Shown here one piece after another: positions 6,579 to 15,427 of a DNA stretch of 36,783 nucleotides. This DNA comes from Acholeplasmatales bacterium (GTDB lineage: Bacteria > Bacillota_I > Bacilli_A > Acholeplasmatales > Anaeroplasmataceae): NCBI GenBank assembly GCA_017441525.1, contig JAFRXJ010000003.1, positions 1 through 36,783 of the forward strand, read 5' to 3'. Each line of letters opens with the position of its first letter. The first letter of the stretch is position 1. The translations under genes and the position numbers were made by a program. The notes beneath the pieces are model-generated. The model saw nothing but the letters and a program-made list of their open reading frames with translations. It had not been told where the DNA came from and searched no databases.

Positions 6579-8873
6579 ATGAAAAAGAAAACTTTAGCCG
6601 TTTTAGGCGCTGCAGCTCTTGTTGGTGTAGCACTAGCAAGCTGTTCTGAAAAGAAAAAAGATCCTGAAGGTGAAAAATGGGAAGTAGGAGGAGAAGTTGA
6701 CCTTTGGCACGTATACTCTAAATCATATGGTACAACATATAATGGAGTTATCACAAACGGTAAAACAACTAACCCTATTGATGGGCTAAAATATACTTCT
6801 GGTGATCAATTACCTGCATGGAAAGAATTCCAAAAGAAGCTTGGTTTAAAGAGAATTAATCAAGCTGGTAACTATGGTGAGGATGATGCAACTAACTATT
6901 CTTCATTTACTGCTGCAAAAGAAGATGAGGGTGTTTTCCGTGATAAGAATGGAAATGTTACAGACTTATTCTATAATACAACAGCTAACCTTAATGAATT
7001 AGGTGATAGTGGTCAACTTATAGATTTAACTAAGTATATTGAAGCTGGTAAGATGCCATATTTTAAGGCATATCTTGATGAAAACCCTGCTATCAAAGAT
7101 GAAATTACACATAATGGTAAGATTTTCTATACTCCATATCTAGATGGTTATCAAGCAATTGAAAGAAACTATATGATGGATACAAGACAAGTAGAAAAAT
7201 TACTAGATGATGATATTACTGGCTTAGGCGTTTTACAAGCTGGTCAAGGTGGAAACGCTAAGGGATTAAAATCAGCTCCACAAGCAGAGCCATTCATTGA
7301 TGCTAATTACAATTATCCTGATGCTACAACACAAATTGATATAGTTAATCCATCAAATGGTGAGAAAGTTACTGTAACAGTTAATCAAACACAAAATATT
7401 TTGAAACAACAAAATACTTTATTAGCTGCTGGTACAACTGGTGCTGCATTAATTCAACAATTCAAGGATTATGCTGATGCAGCATATGGCAATATCATTA
7501 CTACATACTATGATGGTGATTATTCAAAGATCTTTACATCAGTTGGCGCATGTTATAATGCTGATGATTTAGTTGCTTTATTACGTATTTTTAAAGCATG
7601 TCCAGATGTATTATATGGTAATGCAACTGCCTATGATGAAGTAGTTCCTGTATTCCCAAGAGGTCAAGCTAATAACCGTATTGAAAATATTCTTAACTTT
7701 GGTGCTACATTATATGGTGTACAAGGTAGAGGTTCTGAATATGATCATTTATTCTTTGGTGCTGATGGAAAGATTCATGACTTCGATACACAAACTGCAT
7801 CTTATGATATGCTAGATAAGTTACATGCGTTATATGCTGAAGGATTAATTCAAGATAATTTCTGGAATGGTTCATCTGGAACAGGTGGTTTAGATAGATT
7901 CTTCAAGAAGACTGCAGATAAACCTACATTTGGTTTAATGGAATATGACTATATTGCAACACAATCTGCTGCAAACGAATTCTATAAGGGTGTAGGAACA
8001 AAAGCAGAAGCTAGAGCAACAGCAGAGTGTGGTTATGATTTCTCTGATACAGATGTTGAAGTAGTTGATGGCGTTAATGCGATTTTATCACCTATAACAT
8101 ATGTTTCAACTGAATCATACACATGGAATCAATCACTTGATAATAAGACTGGTAAAACATTACAAAGATATTATGAAGAAAATAGATCTGTTAAAAATAC
8201 ATCTTGGTCAATTCCAAAGGGCTCTGATAATATTGCAGCAGCAATTACATTAATGGATTATATGTTCTCAACTGAAGGTTGGGAGATTCAAAACTTTGGT
8301 CCTAAAGATTATTGGGACTATGGAACTGTATTAGGAGAAGAAAATACTCCAGTTATTAAAGAAACAGTTCTTAACCATTTTGCTGAAACAGCATTAGACT
8401 TCTGGAACTATTGCCGTGGATTTATAGGAACTACACATGGTATCGGTCATTATAGACCTTCAACACTTGATATGCAAGCAACTAACTACCACACTCAACA
8501 AAGTTATACTAATTTAGCTTTAGCTTGTAGTACAGGTGTTCAAACATTCTCTAAAGCAAAGACTGAAGGCTTTGATTGGAAAACTTCTATGCCAATGGCT
8601 GTATTCTCAAAATTATCTAAAGAAGTTTCAAATACATATATTGGTGTAACAACATTCTGGGGACAAGATGGTAAGAAATCTAGTTCAACAGTTGGTTGGG
8701 TTGCAATCGTTGCTAATGGTTCTGATTATGCAGGCGATGTTTTAACTAGTGTTAACTCTAGAAATTATACATATACACAAGTTAAATCAGAAATTACAAC
8801 AAAGAATCAAAATTACCTATATGCTATGGGTGAAAAGATGAACTTAATTGCTGATGAAGCAAGACAAGCTTAA
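6579..8873 (+). CDS. Extracellular solute-binding lipoprotein of the ABC importer (very large)
   Basis: A lipoprotein signal peptide opens the protein: MKKK, a hydrophobic stretch, then the lipobox ALASC with the lipidated Cys22. The mature protein is a family 1-type sugar-binding protein resembling LplA, with features such as LIDLTKYIEAGKMPYF, ENPAIKDEITHNGKIFYTPY and a late WSIPKGSDNIAAAITLMDYMFS segment. It captures the oligosaccharide at the cell surface for the two permeases encoded upstream. The frame is open to 6507, but the ATG at 6579 is the start because the signal peptide begins there and purine-rich GGAG sequence (6561-6564) precedes it. At 764 residues it is far longer than the usual 450-560 for this family, so it probably carries insertions for a large or branched ligand. 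Confidence 0.9.
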   Translation: MKKKTLAVLGAAALVGVALASCSEKKKDPEGEKWEVGGEVDLWHVYSKSYGTTYNGVITNGKTTNPIDGLKYTSGDQLPAWKEFQKKLGLKRINQAGNYGEDDATNYSSFTAAKEDEGVFRDKNGNVTDLFYNTTANLNELGDSGQLIDLTKYIEAGKMPYFKAYLDENPAIKDEITHNGKIFYTPYLDGYQAIERNYMMDTRQVEKLLDDDITGLGVLQAGQGGNAKGLKSAPQAEPFIDANYNYPDATTQIDIVNPSNGEKVTVTVNQTQNILKQQNTLLAAGTTGAALIQQFKDYADAAYGNIITTYYDGDYSKIFTSVGACYNADDLVALLRIFKACPDVLYGNATAYDEVVPVFPRGQANNRIENILNFGATLYGVQGRGSEYDHLFFGADGKIHDFDTQTASYDMLDKLHALYAEGLIQDNFWNGSSGTGGLDRFFKKTADKPTFGLMEYDYIATQSAANEFYKGVGTKAEARATAECGYDFSDTDVEVVDGVNAILSPITYVSTESYTWNQSLDNKTGKTLQRYYEENRSVKNTSWSIPKGSDNIAAAITLMDYMFSTEGWEIQNFGPKDYWDYGTVLGEENTPVIKETVLNHFAETALDFWNYCRGFIGTTHGIGHYRPSTLDMQATNYHTQQSYTNLALACSTGVQTFSKAKTEGFDWKTSMPMAVFSKLSKEVSNTYIGVTTFWGQDGKKSSSTVGWVAIVANGSDYAGDVLTSVNSRNYTYTQVKSEITTKNQNYLYAMGEKMNLIADEARQA

Positions 8874-8903
8874 TAATTAATTTTATTATAAAATTTAAAA
8901 ATA

Positions 8904-8933
8904 GCAGTACCATCATTTATTTGGTGGTACTGC
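8904..8933 (+). terminator. Stem-loop without T-tract after the binding-protein gene
   Basis: Twelve base pairs (8904-8915 with 8922-8933, one G-U pair, six-base loop) form a stable hairpin 30 bases after the binding-protein stop codon. It is followed by CCATCC and not by a run of T, so it should not terminate fully. It most likely protects the 3' end of a processed mRNA or partly attenuates, leaving more transcript for the binding protein than for downstream genes, as known for other binding-protein operons. Confidence 0.55.
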
Positions 8934-8960
8934 CCATCCTATTGGGATTAGGAGGTTAAA

Positions 8961-9950
8961 ATGAAAAAATTATTAAATAAATCCAAATGGATTTACTATT
9001 CTCTAGGAATTGTATCTGGACTTATAGTTGTTGCTGCACTTTTCTTTATGAATCAATATAGATATGTAAGAATCAACTATAATATTAATGTTGATAAAGA
9101 TGTTGTCACTGGAGAAGAAACTACTTCAATTACATATGATAAAAATGCGACACTAAATTCTACTGATCAGCAATATTTATTTAGTTTTATAAATAATCTT
9201 GCAACTGAGCAATATTCAGATCCTTCTATTGTTATTTATTCAGAAGGCGATACTAAAATAGCTGATGCTGAAAATCCAGATGATCGAGTTCCTCATCTAG
9301 CAAAAGATTTTATTGAACAAAATGAGACTTTAAAATTAATATTAACTAAAGAAGATGGACAATATAAATATATCGAAGAAACTGGTTCTGGATATAATAA
9401 ATCATATGGATTTAAATATGAAGTATTTGATAATCTTAGAAAATTTAGAAATTCTTTAGATTCATACAATAATCTAATTTTGGCTTATGGTATTGTTTCT
9501 TTATTATGTTTTGCTGCATTAATAGTTTTATCTAATCATAATAGAAAGATTTATTATAAATCAAATTTAATTGGCGGTGTCATTTTACCAGCTGTTAATA
9601 TTGTATTTAGTGTTATTTTAATTATTTCCGCATTTTCTTTAATGTCAACTTTAAACAATTCTGAAACTGTTGCGATATATAATGTTATTTCAACACTAAA
9701 TAACCCTAAAGTCGCAGCTGCGAATGTTCGTGTAACAAATACTGATGCAGCTAATTTACAATATTTAAAAAATATAGTAAATCATTTTAGCATTAATAGT
9801 GCAACACTTATTGGTTATGTTGTTTTCTTTGCGCTTACTGCTGCATACAATGTTTTCTTAATTGTATTTGCTTTCTTAAAGTATAAAGATACTGAAAAGG
9901 AAAGAAATGAGACTTTAGAAAAAGCAAGATTGGCTGGTGAGAAAGCATGA
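8961..9950 (+). CDS. Uncharacterised membrane protein A of pectin importer operon
   Basis: A 329-residue protein with one N-terminal helix (about 11-31), a polar domain of about 140 residues (32-170) that should lie outside the membrane, and three more helices (about 171-191, 204-228, 281-306). It ends in a short charged tail. AGGAGG lies at 8951-8956, four bases before the ATG. The stop codon overlaps the next start (ATGA). I do not recognise a family. Its place between the binding-protein and ATPase genes, with tight overlaps, argues that it works with the transporter, perhaps as an assembly or docking factor; that is inference. Confidence 0.7.
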   Translation: MKKLLNKSKWIYYSLGIVSGLIVVAALFFMNQYRYVRINYNINVDKDVVTGEETTSITYDKNATLNSTDQQYLFSFINNLATEQYSDPSIVIYSEGDTKIADAENPDDRVPHLAKDFIEQNETLKLILTKEDGQYKYIEETGSGYNKSYGFKYEVFDNLRKFRNSLDSYNNLILAYGIVSLLCFAALIVLSNHNRKIYYKSNLIGGVILPAVNIVFSVILIISAFSLMSTLNNSETVAIYNVISTLNNPKVAAANVRVTNTDAANLQYLKNIVNHFSINSATLIGYVVFFALTAAYNVFLIVFAFLKYKDTEKERNETLEKARLAGEKA

Positions 9951-10654
9951 TGAATAATGTCGAAAATAAGAATGATCTTAATAAAATGTCAGATCTTGAA
10001 TTTGGTAAAAACAAAGTCGAGATGATGAGATATAGAGAAAATTCTTTATCTTATAAATTAGGTATGGCTGGTATAGGAGCCTCTGTATTAGCATGTTTCT
10101 TTTGTTTAAATGCATTTAATCCTATCAACTTTGCTACATTAATTGCAATTATGCTTAATATAGTAATTTTACTTGGTGGATTCTTGTGCATTGAAAAATC
10201 AAAATCATATTCTTTCGGTGGTTCTGTTGCATTAATTGTTTTTGGCGGTGTATGCATCGGAAGAATTTTCTGGATTCCTGTATTTTATTTATTAGCACAT
10301 TATAATCCTTGGAAGTCTGATAGTGCAGCGCTTAAAGTTGCCACTAAAGCTTTAGAAACTGCAAGCAAGGAAGAAAACGCTGCTGATATAGATAAATATA
10401 CTAAGGAAGTTGCAAATTTGACTTCAAAGGTTGAAGCTCATGAAAAATTTCTTGGTAAAACAATTACTTCAAATAATTATAACAAATTAACTTATTTGCC
10501 TACCGATGGTAATGTAAGAGCAATTTTAGCAATTGTTGCTTTAGTTGTTGCAGCTGCATTCTTTATCGCTGCTGGTTATATTGGTGTTGTTAGATCAAGG
10601 AAATTAAGTACATACTTAAATAGTATAAATCAAAAGAAAGTAGGAGGAAATTAG
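9947..10654 (+). CDS. Uncharacterised membrane protein B of pectin importer operon
   Basis: A 235-residue protein with a polar N-terminus (1-36), three helices (about 38-56, 61-81, 93-118), an Ala/Lys/Glu-rich region likely to be coiled coil (about 126-170) and a final helix (about 190-214). The start overlaps the preceding stop by 4 bases, which indicates translational coupling. The ATPase gene starts 3 bases after the stop. No known family was recognised; the fixed position inside a transport operon is the main clue to its role. Confidence 0.7.
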   Translation: MMNNVENKNDLNKMSDLEFGKNKVEMMRYRENSLSYKLGMAGIGASVLACFFCLNAFNPINFATLIAIMLNIVILLGGFLCIEKSKSYSFGGSVALIVFGGVCIGRIFWIPVFYLLAHYNPWKSDSAALKVATKALETASKEENAADIDKYTKEVANLTSKVEAHEKFLGKTITSNNYNKLTYLPTDGNVRAILAIVALVVAAAFFIAAGYIGVVRSRKLSTYLNSINQKKVGGN

Positions 10655-10657
10655 TTT

Positions 10658-11758
10658 ATGGCTGGTGATGTAGTATTAAAGAATGTAAATAAAGTTTATC
10701 CTAATGGCTTCCATGCTGTATATGATTTTAATATTGAAATTGCAAAGGGTGAATTTATTGTATTAGCGGGTCCTTCTGGATGTGGAAAATCCACTACATT
10801 AAGAATGGTTGCTGGTCTAGAGGAAATTTCATCTGGAGATTTAATTATTAATGGTAAGAAGTGTAATAATGCTGCTCCAAAGGATAGAGATATTGCGATG
10901 GTATTCCAAAATTATGCATTATACGCTCATATGACTGTTTATCATAACATGGCATTCTCTTTAACAATTAGAAAAGTTGACCCTGTTGAAATTCATGCTA
11001 GAGTTATGAAGGCAGCTGAAGTTTTAGGTTTAGTTCCATATCTTAATAGAAAGCCTAAACAATTATCTGGTGGTCAACGTCAAAGAGTTGCTGTAGGACG
11101 TGCAATCGTTCGTGATCCAGTTGTATTCTTACTAGATGAACCACTTTCAAATCTTGATGCCAAATTAAGAGGATCAATGAGAAAAGAATTAATGCAACTT
11201 CATGAAAGATTAAATGCTACATTTATTTATGTAACACATGATCAAATTGAAGCATTAACTCTAGCTACAAGAATTGTAGTTATGAAAGATGGTTATGTTC
11301 AACAAATTGCAACTCCAAAAGAGATGTTTGATAATCCAGAAAACTTATTCGTTGCTGGTTTCATCGGAACACCTCCAATGAATTTTGCTGATGGTTATAT
11401 TGATGAAAATGTTCAATATTTTGTTCATGAATCAGGTACAAAATTTAAATTAACTGATCATCAACATGATATTTTAGGTAATTATGCAGGTAAGCAAGTT
11501 AAATTTGCAGTACGTGCTGAATATGTATATATTGATGATGCAAGCCTTCAAAAATTTGCTGATTCTACATTTACCCTAAATGTAGATTATACTGAATTCT
11601 TAGGTGCTTATACATTAATATATGGTTTCTTTGGTGAACAAGCTATTATTTCTAAAGTATATCAAAGAAATGATATCGTTGATAAGGAATTAAAAGCTTG
11701 CTTTGATATGGAAAAGGTTCATTTCTTCGATATAGAGACAACAAAGAGAATTAGATAG
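10658..11758 (+). CDS. ugpC: ABC transporter ATP-binding protein, MsmK/UgpC type
   Basis: Powers the sugar importer. Visible motifs: Walker A GPSGCGKST (38-46, Lys44), Q-loop Gln84, signature LSGGQ (136-140), Walker B VVFLLDEP (155-162, catalytic Glu161), D-loop SNLDAKLR and switch His194 in VTHD. The C-terminal third (about 235-366) is the beta-rich regulatory OB/TOBE part typical of the MalK/MsmK/UgpC group. LplB/YtcP-type importers often lack their own ATPase gene and borrow a shared MsmK, so finding it inside this operon is informative. GGAGG lies 10 bases before the ATG. The gene is followed after 14 bases by another membrane-protein gene. Confidence 0.94.
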   Translation: MAGDVVLKNVNKVYPNGFHAVYDFNIEIAKGEFIVLAGPSGCGKSTTLRMVAGLEEISSGDLIINGKKCNNAAPKDRDIAMVFQNYALYAHMTVYHNMAFSLTIRKVDPVEIHARVMKAAEVLGLVPYLNRKPKQLSGGQRQRVAVGRAIVRDPVVFLLDEPLSNLDAKLRGSMRKELMQLHERLNATFIYVTHDQIEALTLATRIVVMKDGYVQQIATPKEMFDNPENLFVAGFIGTPPMNFADGYIDENVQYFVHESGTKFKLTDHQHDILGNYAGKQVKFAVRAEYVYIDDASLQKFADSTFTLNVDYTEFLGAYTLIYGFFGEQAIISKVYQRNDIVDKELKACFDMEKVHFFDIETTKRIR

Positions 11759-11772
11759 GAGGTATACTGATA

Positions 11773-13134
11773 ATGAATGATCAAAATCGTTATGAGGAAG
11801 TACCTCAAAAAGAGAACAAGTTTGCTAAAGCTATGAAAGCTTTTGGTAAATATTTAAAATTTGTATTTGTGGATTTCTTTAATTCGTTTAAATATAACAA
11901 CATGAAGTTAGCTGCAATTTTATTTGCAATGCCAGGTATTTTACTAGGTTTCTTCATGTTTGCACACGTTCCAACAATTAGAAATGTAACTGTATCTTAT
12001 GATTCAGAAGATTTAAATTCTAAGATGGATATTACTGCAACTGAAGATACTGATAATAATTATATATTAACAATTGCAAAATACAATGTTAATGGTAAGG
12101 ATTATACTAATATTGTAATGGAATTAGATAAACCTGAAATTACTACTGAAAATCAAGATGATTATCCAGTTGATAGTGCGGAGATAAGCGGTAAAACTCA
12201 AATCGCAACTCCAACAATGTCATTTGTACAAAGAGTATCAAGTTATGATGATAATGGCGACCCAGTTTATTCACAAAATGAATATTCAGTTGTTGTTAAT
12301 TTAGATGAAGAAGAACAGGTTCATGTTGCTAAATACGAAGTATTTATTTTTGTTACAGCAAAAAATAATAAAGATTATCAATTAGGTAATTATTATACCT
12401 TTGCTAATACTGAAACAGTATTAAATATTTCTAATTTAGGAAAATCTCCATATAAGTATAAAGCAGTTGTTAAAGCTATTGCTCAAACATCAGGTGATTA
12501 CTATTCATCTAATTTAAGTGAGGCAGTTGAAATTACTGTTAACGCAAGTGGAACATCATATTCAGAGAAAAATTTTGATTTCGTTCAATATCAAGGTGAT
12601 TATAAATTTAAATCTGTAGATGGTGATTCTACTGATGATATTAAGAAATTTAAGATGACAATTGATCCAGATGGAACAGCTACATATAATGATGTTGCTG
12701 GAAATTCATCTAAGAATGGTAAATTAGAGGCAAACGGTTCAGCATTAACATCAGTTGATTTAATTACTATTTATATCATTCCATTTGATTTTGCTGGTAT
12801 TTCAATTTTCTTCTTAACATTATTAGGATTCTTAAATGTATTCTTATCATTAGAATTATCAAAGAAAAAGAATTTTGGTACAGTAATAAAATGTTCTATC
12901 ACTACAGCATTAATTTGTATCTTAGCTGGATTATATGTATATTCTATTTTTGCAACTCAAGCTGCAATGGATAGAAAAGAAAATGCGTTGAGTCTTGCTA
13001 GTACAACATCAATTCTTGATACTAATGCATATATTTCAATGATAGCTGTAATAGCTGCATGTGTATTCTCACTTGCTGGTTTAGTTCTAGCATTCATTAA
13101 TTATGATAGAACATATGAAAAGGTTGATAGATAA
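11773..13134 (+). CDS. Membrane protein with large beta-rich extracytoplasmic domain (FN3-like), importer operon
   Basis: A 453-residue protein: basic amphipathic N-terminus (1-42), a helix (about 45-64), a large polar beta-rich region (about 68-330), then three helices (about 335-360, 375-395, 420-443) and a charged C-terminus. The stretch around 185-255 (AKYEVFIFVTAKNNKDY ... YKAVVKAIAQTSGDYYSSN ... EAVEITV) looks like a fibronectin type III fold, and 262-330 (FVQYQGDYKFKS ... DPDGTATYND) resembles a small lipocalin-like barrel. Both suggest a surface domain that could hold a polysaccharide or the binding lipoprotein. GGAGG lies 10 bases upstream of the ATG; the stop shares one base with the next start. 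The domain calls are pattern-based and uncertain. Confidence 0.65.
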   Translation: MNDQNRYEEVPQKENKFAKAMKAFGKYLKFVFVDFFNSFKYNNMKLAAILFAMPGILLGFFMFAHVPTIRNVTVSYDSEDLNSKMDITATEDTDNNYILTIAKYNVNGKDYTNIVMELDKPEITTENQDDYPVDSAEISGKTQIATPTMSFVQRVSSYDDNGDPVYSQNEYSVVVNLDEEEQVHVAKYEVFIFVTAKNNKDYQLGNYYTFANTETVLNISNLGKSPYKYKAVVKAIAQTSGDYYSSNLSEAVEITVNASGTSYSEKNFDFVQYQGDYKFKSVDGDSTDDIKKFKMTIDPDGTATYNDVAGNSSKNGKLEANGSALTSVDLITIYIIPFDFAGISIFFLTLLGFLNVFLSLELSKKKNFGTVIKCSITTALICILAGLYVYSIFATQAAMDRKENALSLASTTSILDTNAYISMIAVIAACVFSLAGLVLAFINYDRTYEKVDR

Positions 13135-13748
13135 TGAAAAAAAACAAAGTAAAAGATGAAAATATGGATATTAATCCATATGAAGTTGATAAGCTTGCAA
13201 AAGTTCCATCATGGATAAAGATTCTTTTACTAAGGTATTGGGCAGCTGCGGCTGCCTGTTTCCTTTTATTTGGTATAAGCGAATTAGGTATGAATATTTA
13301 TGCAGAAGGTGAATATGCCGCAGTAGAATTAAATGTCAAATTAATTTTATTGTTGGCTTTATTCTTTGCAATATTCACTAATTATGTAGTTAGAGTATTC
13401 GTTCGTCTTATGTATAATAGAAGAGATAATACTTATAGATTGAATCTAATTAATTTCAAAGGCATTTTATCATTTGTTGCCTCATTAGGCTACAATTTTG
13501 TTTTAGCAATCCTAGTATTTATAATAAATGTAGGAGTGTTATCAAAATATGGTTTAGTACTTGACCCATTTGGAACAACAGGTGGTATAGGTATTGAACC
13601 ATTTACTGTAGGTTTATTATATGTTATTTTAGATGGCATTTTCATTATTATAAAGGATGTTATAGTAATGCTTGCTCAAAGAATAAAATATAATAGACAA
13701 ATTAGATCAAATAATGACATTATAAAGAACGGAGGAGAATTAGTATGA
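13134..13748 (+). CDS. Uncharacterised four-helix membrane protein, importer operon
   Basis: A 204-residue protein with four hydrophobic helices (about 36-55, 66-90, 112-136, 157-180) and basic loops (RLMYNRRDN, AQRIKYNRQIR), consistent with both termini in the cytoplasm. The ATG overlaps the preceding TAA by one base, and its TGA overlaps the next ATG by four bases, so it is translated together with the FN3-like protein and the glycoside hydrolase. No family was recognised. Confidence 0.7.
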   Translation: MKKNKVKDENMDINPYEVDKLAKVPSWIKILLLRYWAAAAACFLLFGISELGMNIYAEGEYAAVELNVKLILLLALFFAIFTNYVVRVFVRLMYNRRDNTYRLNLINFKGILSFVASLGYNFVLAILVFIINVGVLSKYGLVLDPFGTTGGIGIEPFTVGLLYVILDGIFIIIKDVIVMLAQRIKYNRQIRSNNDIIKNGGELV

Positions 13749-15295
13749 AATTAGATGCAATTTTCATCAGCTCTCGAAGTGTTACAATTGAATTAAAGAA
13801 TAATGATATTTATTCAACTTCATCATATGATGTATTCTTAAATGATGAATTAGTTATTTCTAATGATAATAAGAATGTTTTTTCTTTATTTAACTTAGAT
13901 CAAGATGCAACATATTCTATAAAGGTTAAGCAAGGTAATGATATTGAAACAATTCAAATCAAAACACTTGCTGAATCTGTTGGTTTAAATGTTAAGAAAT
14001 TTGGTGCTAAAGGCGATGGAAAGACATTAGATACTCATTATATTCAGGCTGCAATTCTTGCATGTCCTGATGGAGGAAGAGTATATTTTCCAGATGGAGA
14101 ATATTATACAGGACCATTATTTTTAAGAAGTAATATCACAATTGAATTAGGCAAGAATGTTAAATTAATTGGAGATATTGATAGAAATAATTATCCAATT
14201 TTACCTGGTATTACATTCACATCAGATGAATTAGATGAATATAATCTAGGTTCATGGGAAGGAAACCCATTAGATTGTTTCGCAAGTATCATTACTGGCA
14301 TAAATGTTGAAAATGTTAATATCATTGGTGAAGGCGTTATTGATGGTAATGCCTCTAACAGTGATTGGTGGGTCGATGTTAGAACAAAAAGAATTGCATG
14401 GAGACCAAGAGGTTTATTCTTAAATCATTGTAAGAATGTTACTTTACAGGGTGTAACAGTAACAAATACTCCATCATGGAATCTTCATCCATATTTTTCT
14501 GAAAACCTTAAATTCTTGGATTTAAAGCTTATTAATCCAAAGAATTCACCTAACACTGATGGTTGCGATCCAGAATCTTGTAAGAATGTTGATATTATTG
14601 GTGTATATTTCTCAGTTGGTGATGACTGTATTGCAATTAAATCTGGAAAGATTTATATGGGAAGAAAGCATAAGAAGCCATCCGAATATTTCAATATTAG
14701 AAACTGTTCAATGAACTTCGGTCATGGAGCAATCGTTTTAGGTTCTGAAATGTCTGGTGGCATTAAAAATATCACAGTATCTCAGTGTTTATTCAATCAA
14801 ACTGATAGAGGTTTAAGAATTAAGACTAGACGTGGTCGTGGTAAAGATGCAGTTATTGATGGTATCGTATTTGAAAACATTCAAATGGATGATGTTTTAA
14901 CACCACTTGTTATTAATATGTTCTATTTCTGTGACCCAGATGGACATACTGAATACGTATATTCTAAGGAGAAGCTTCCAGTTGATGAAAGAACTCCATA
15001 TCTAGGAGAATTCGTATTTAAAGATATTGATTGTAAGAATGTTAATGTTGCGGCAGGAACATTCTACGGTCTTCCTGAACAACCAATCAAATCAATTAAT
15101 ATTGATAATGTTAAATTCCATTATTCAGCAAATCCAAAAGAAGGTATTCCTGCGATGATGGATGGCCTAAATCCTATGAAGGGTAAAGGATTAATATTTT
15201 CATATGTTAACAAGGTTAATATTAAAAATGTAGTATTTGATGGTCTAAAAGATAAAGAATTTGAATTAAATGATGTAAAAGATTTTAACAAATAA
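13745..15295 (+). CDS. Cytoplasmic polygalacturonase-like enzyme (glycoside hydrolase family 28)
   Basis: Hydrolyses galacturonic acid linkages in pectin oligomers. An N-terminal beta-sandwich region (about 1-75, FN3-like) precedes the beta-helix, which starts with VKKFGAKGDGKTLDT (83-97). The family 28 active-site motifs are complete: NTDG (270-273), GDD (292-294), GHG (326-328) and RIK (358-360). There is no signal peptide, so it should act inside the cell on imported oligomers, most likely as an exo-acting enzyme; the same fold also serves rhamnogalacturonan or xylogalacturonan fragments, so exact linkage is uncertain. The start overlaps the preceding stop (ATGA) and has GGAG at 13734-13737. 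It is the last gene of the operon, before an intrinsic terminator. Confidence 0.92.
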   Translation: MKLDAIFISSRSVTIELKNNDIYSTSSYDVFLNDELVISNDNKNVFSLFNLDQDATYSIKVKQGNDIETIQIKTLAESVGLNVKKFGAKGDGKTLDTHYIQAAILACPDGGRVYFPDGEYYTGPLFLRSNITIELGKNVKLIGDIDRNNYPILPGITFTSDELDEYNLGSWEGNPLDCFASIITGINVENVNIIGEGVIDGNASNSDWWVDVRTKRIAWRPRGLFLNHCKNVTLQGVTVTNTPSWNLHPYFSENLKFLDLKLINPKNSPNTDGCDPESCKNVDIIGVYFSVGDDCIAIKSGKIYMGRKHKKPSEYFNIRNCSMNFGHGAIVLGSEMSGGIKNITVSQCLFNQTDRGLRIKTRRGRGKDAVIDGIVFENIQMDDVLTPLVINMFYFCDPDGHTEYVYSKEKLPVDERTPYLGEFVFKDIDCKNVNVAAGTFYGLPEQPIKSINIDNVKFHYSANPKEGIPAMMDGLNPMKGKGLIFSYVNKVNIKNVVFDGLKDKEFELNDVKDFNK

Positions 15296-15300
15296 TTCAT

Positions 15301-15333
15301 AATGGTATGATTATTCATACCATTTTTATTTTT
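15301..15333 (+). terminator. Intrinsic terminator of the pectin importer operon
   Basis: A 10-bp perfect stem (15301-15310 with 15315-15324, loop TTAT) is followed by a T-rich tract, starting 5 bases after the glycoside hydrolase stop codon. Confidence 0.9.
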
Positions 15334-15369
15334 TGTCTTATTTTTATTGTTTATTAGGCATATTATTTA

Positions 15370-15378
15370 TGATATAAT
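15370..15378 (+). promoter_or_regulatory. Extended -10 promoter of rpiB-atp operon
   Basis: TGATATAAT is a perfect extended -10 element (TGnTATAAT). The -35 region 17 bases upstream is weak (TTTATT), as is usual for extended -10 promoters. The expected start is near 15385, giving a leader of about 43 bases before rpiB. It is the only clear promoter before the ATP synthase genes. Confidence 0.6.
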
Positions 15379-15427
15379 TTTATTGTATTGAAAAGAAATA
15401 TTGTATATTTCTTATGGAGGAATTAAT

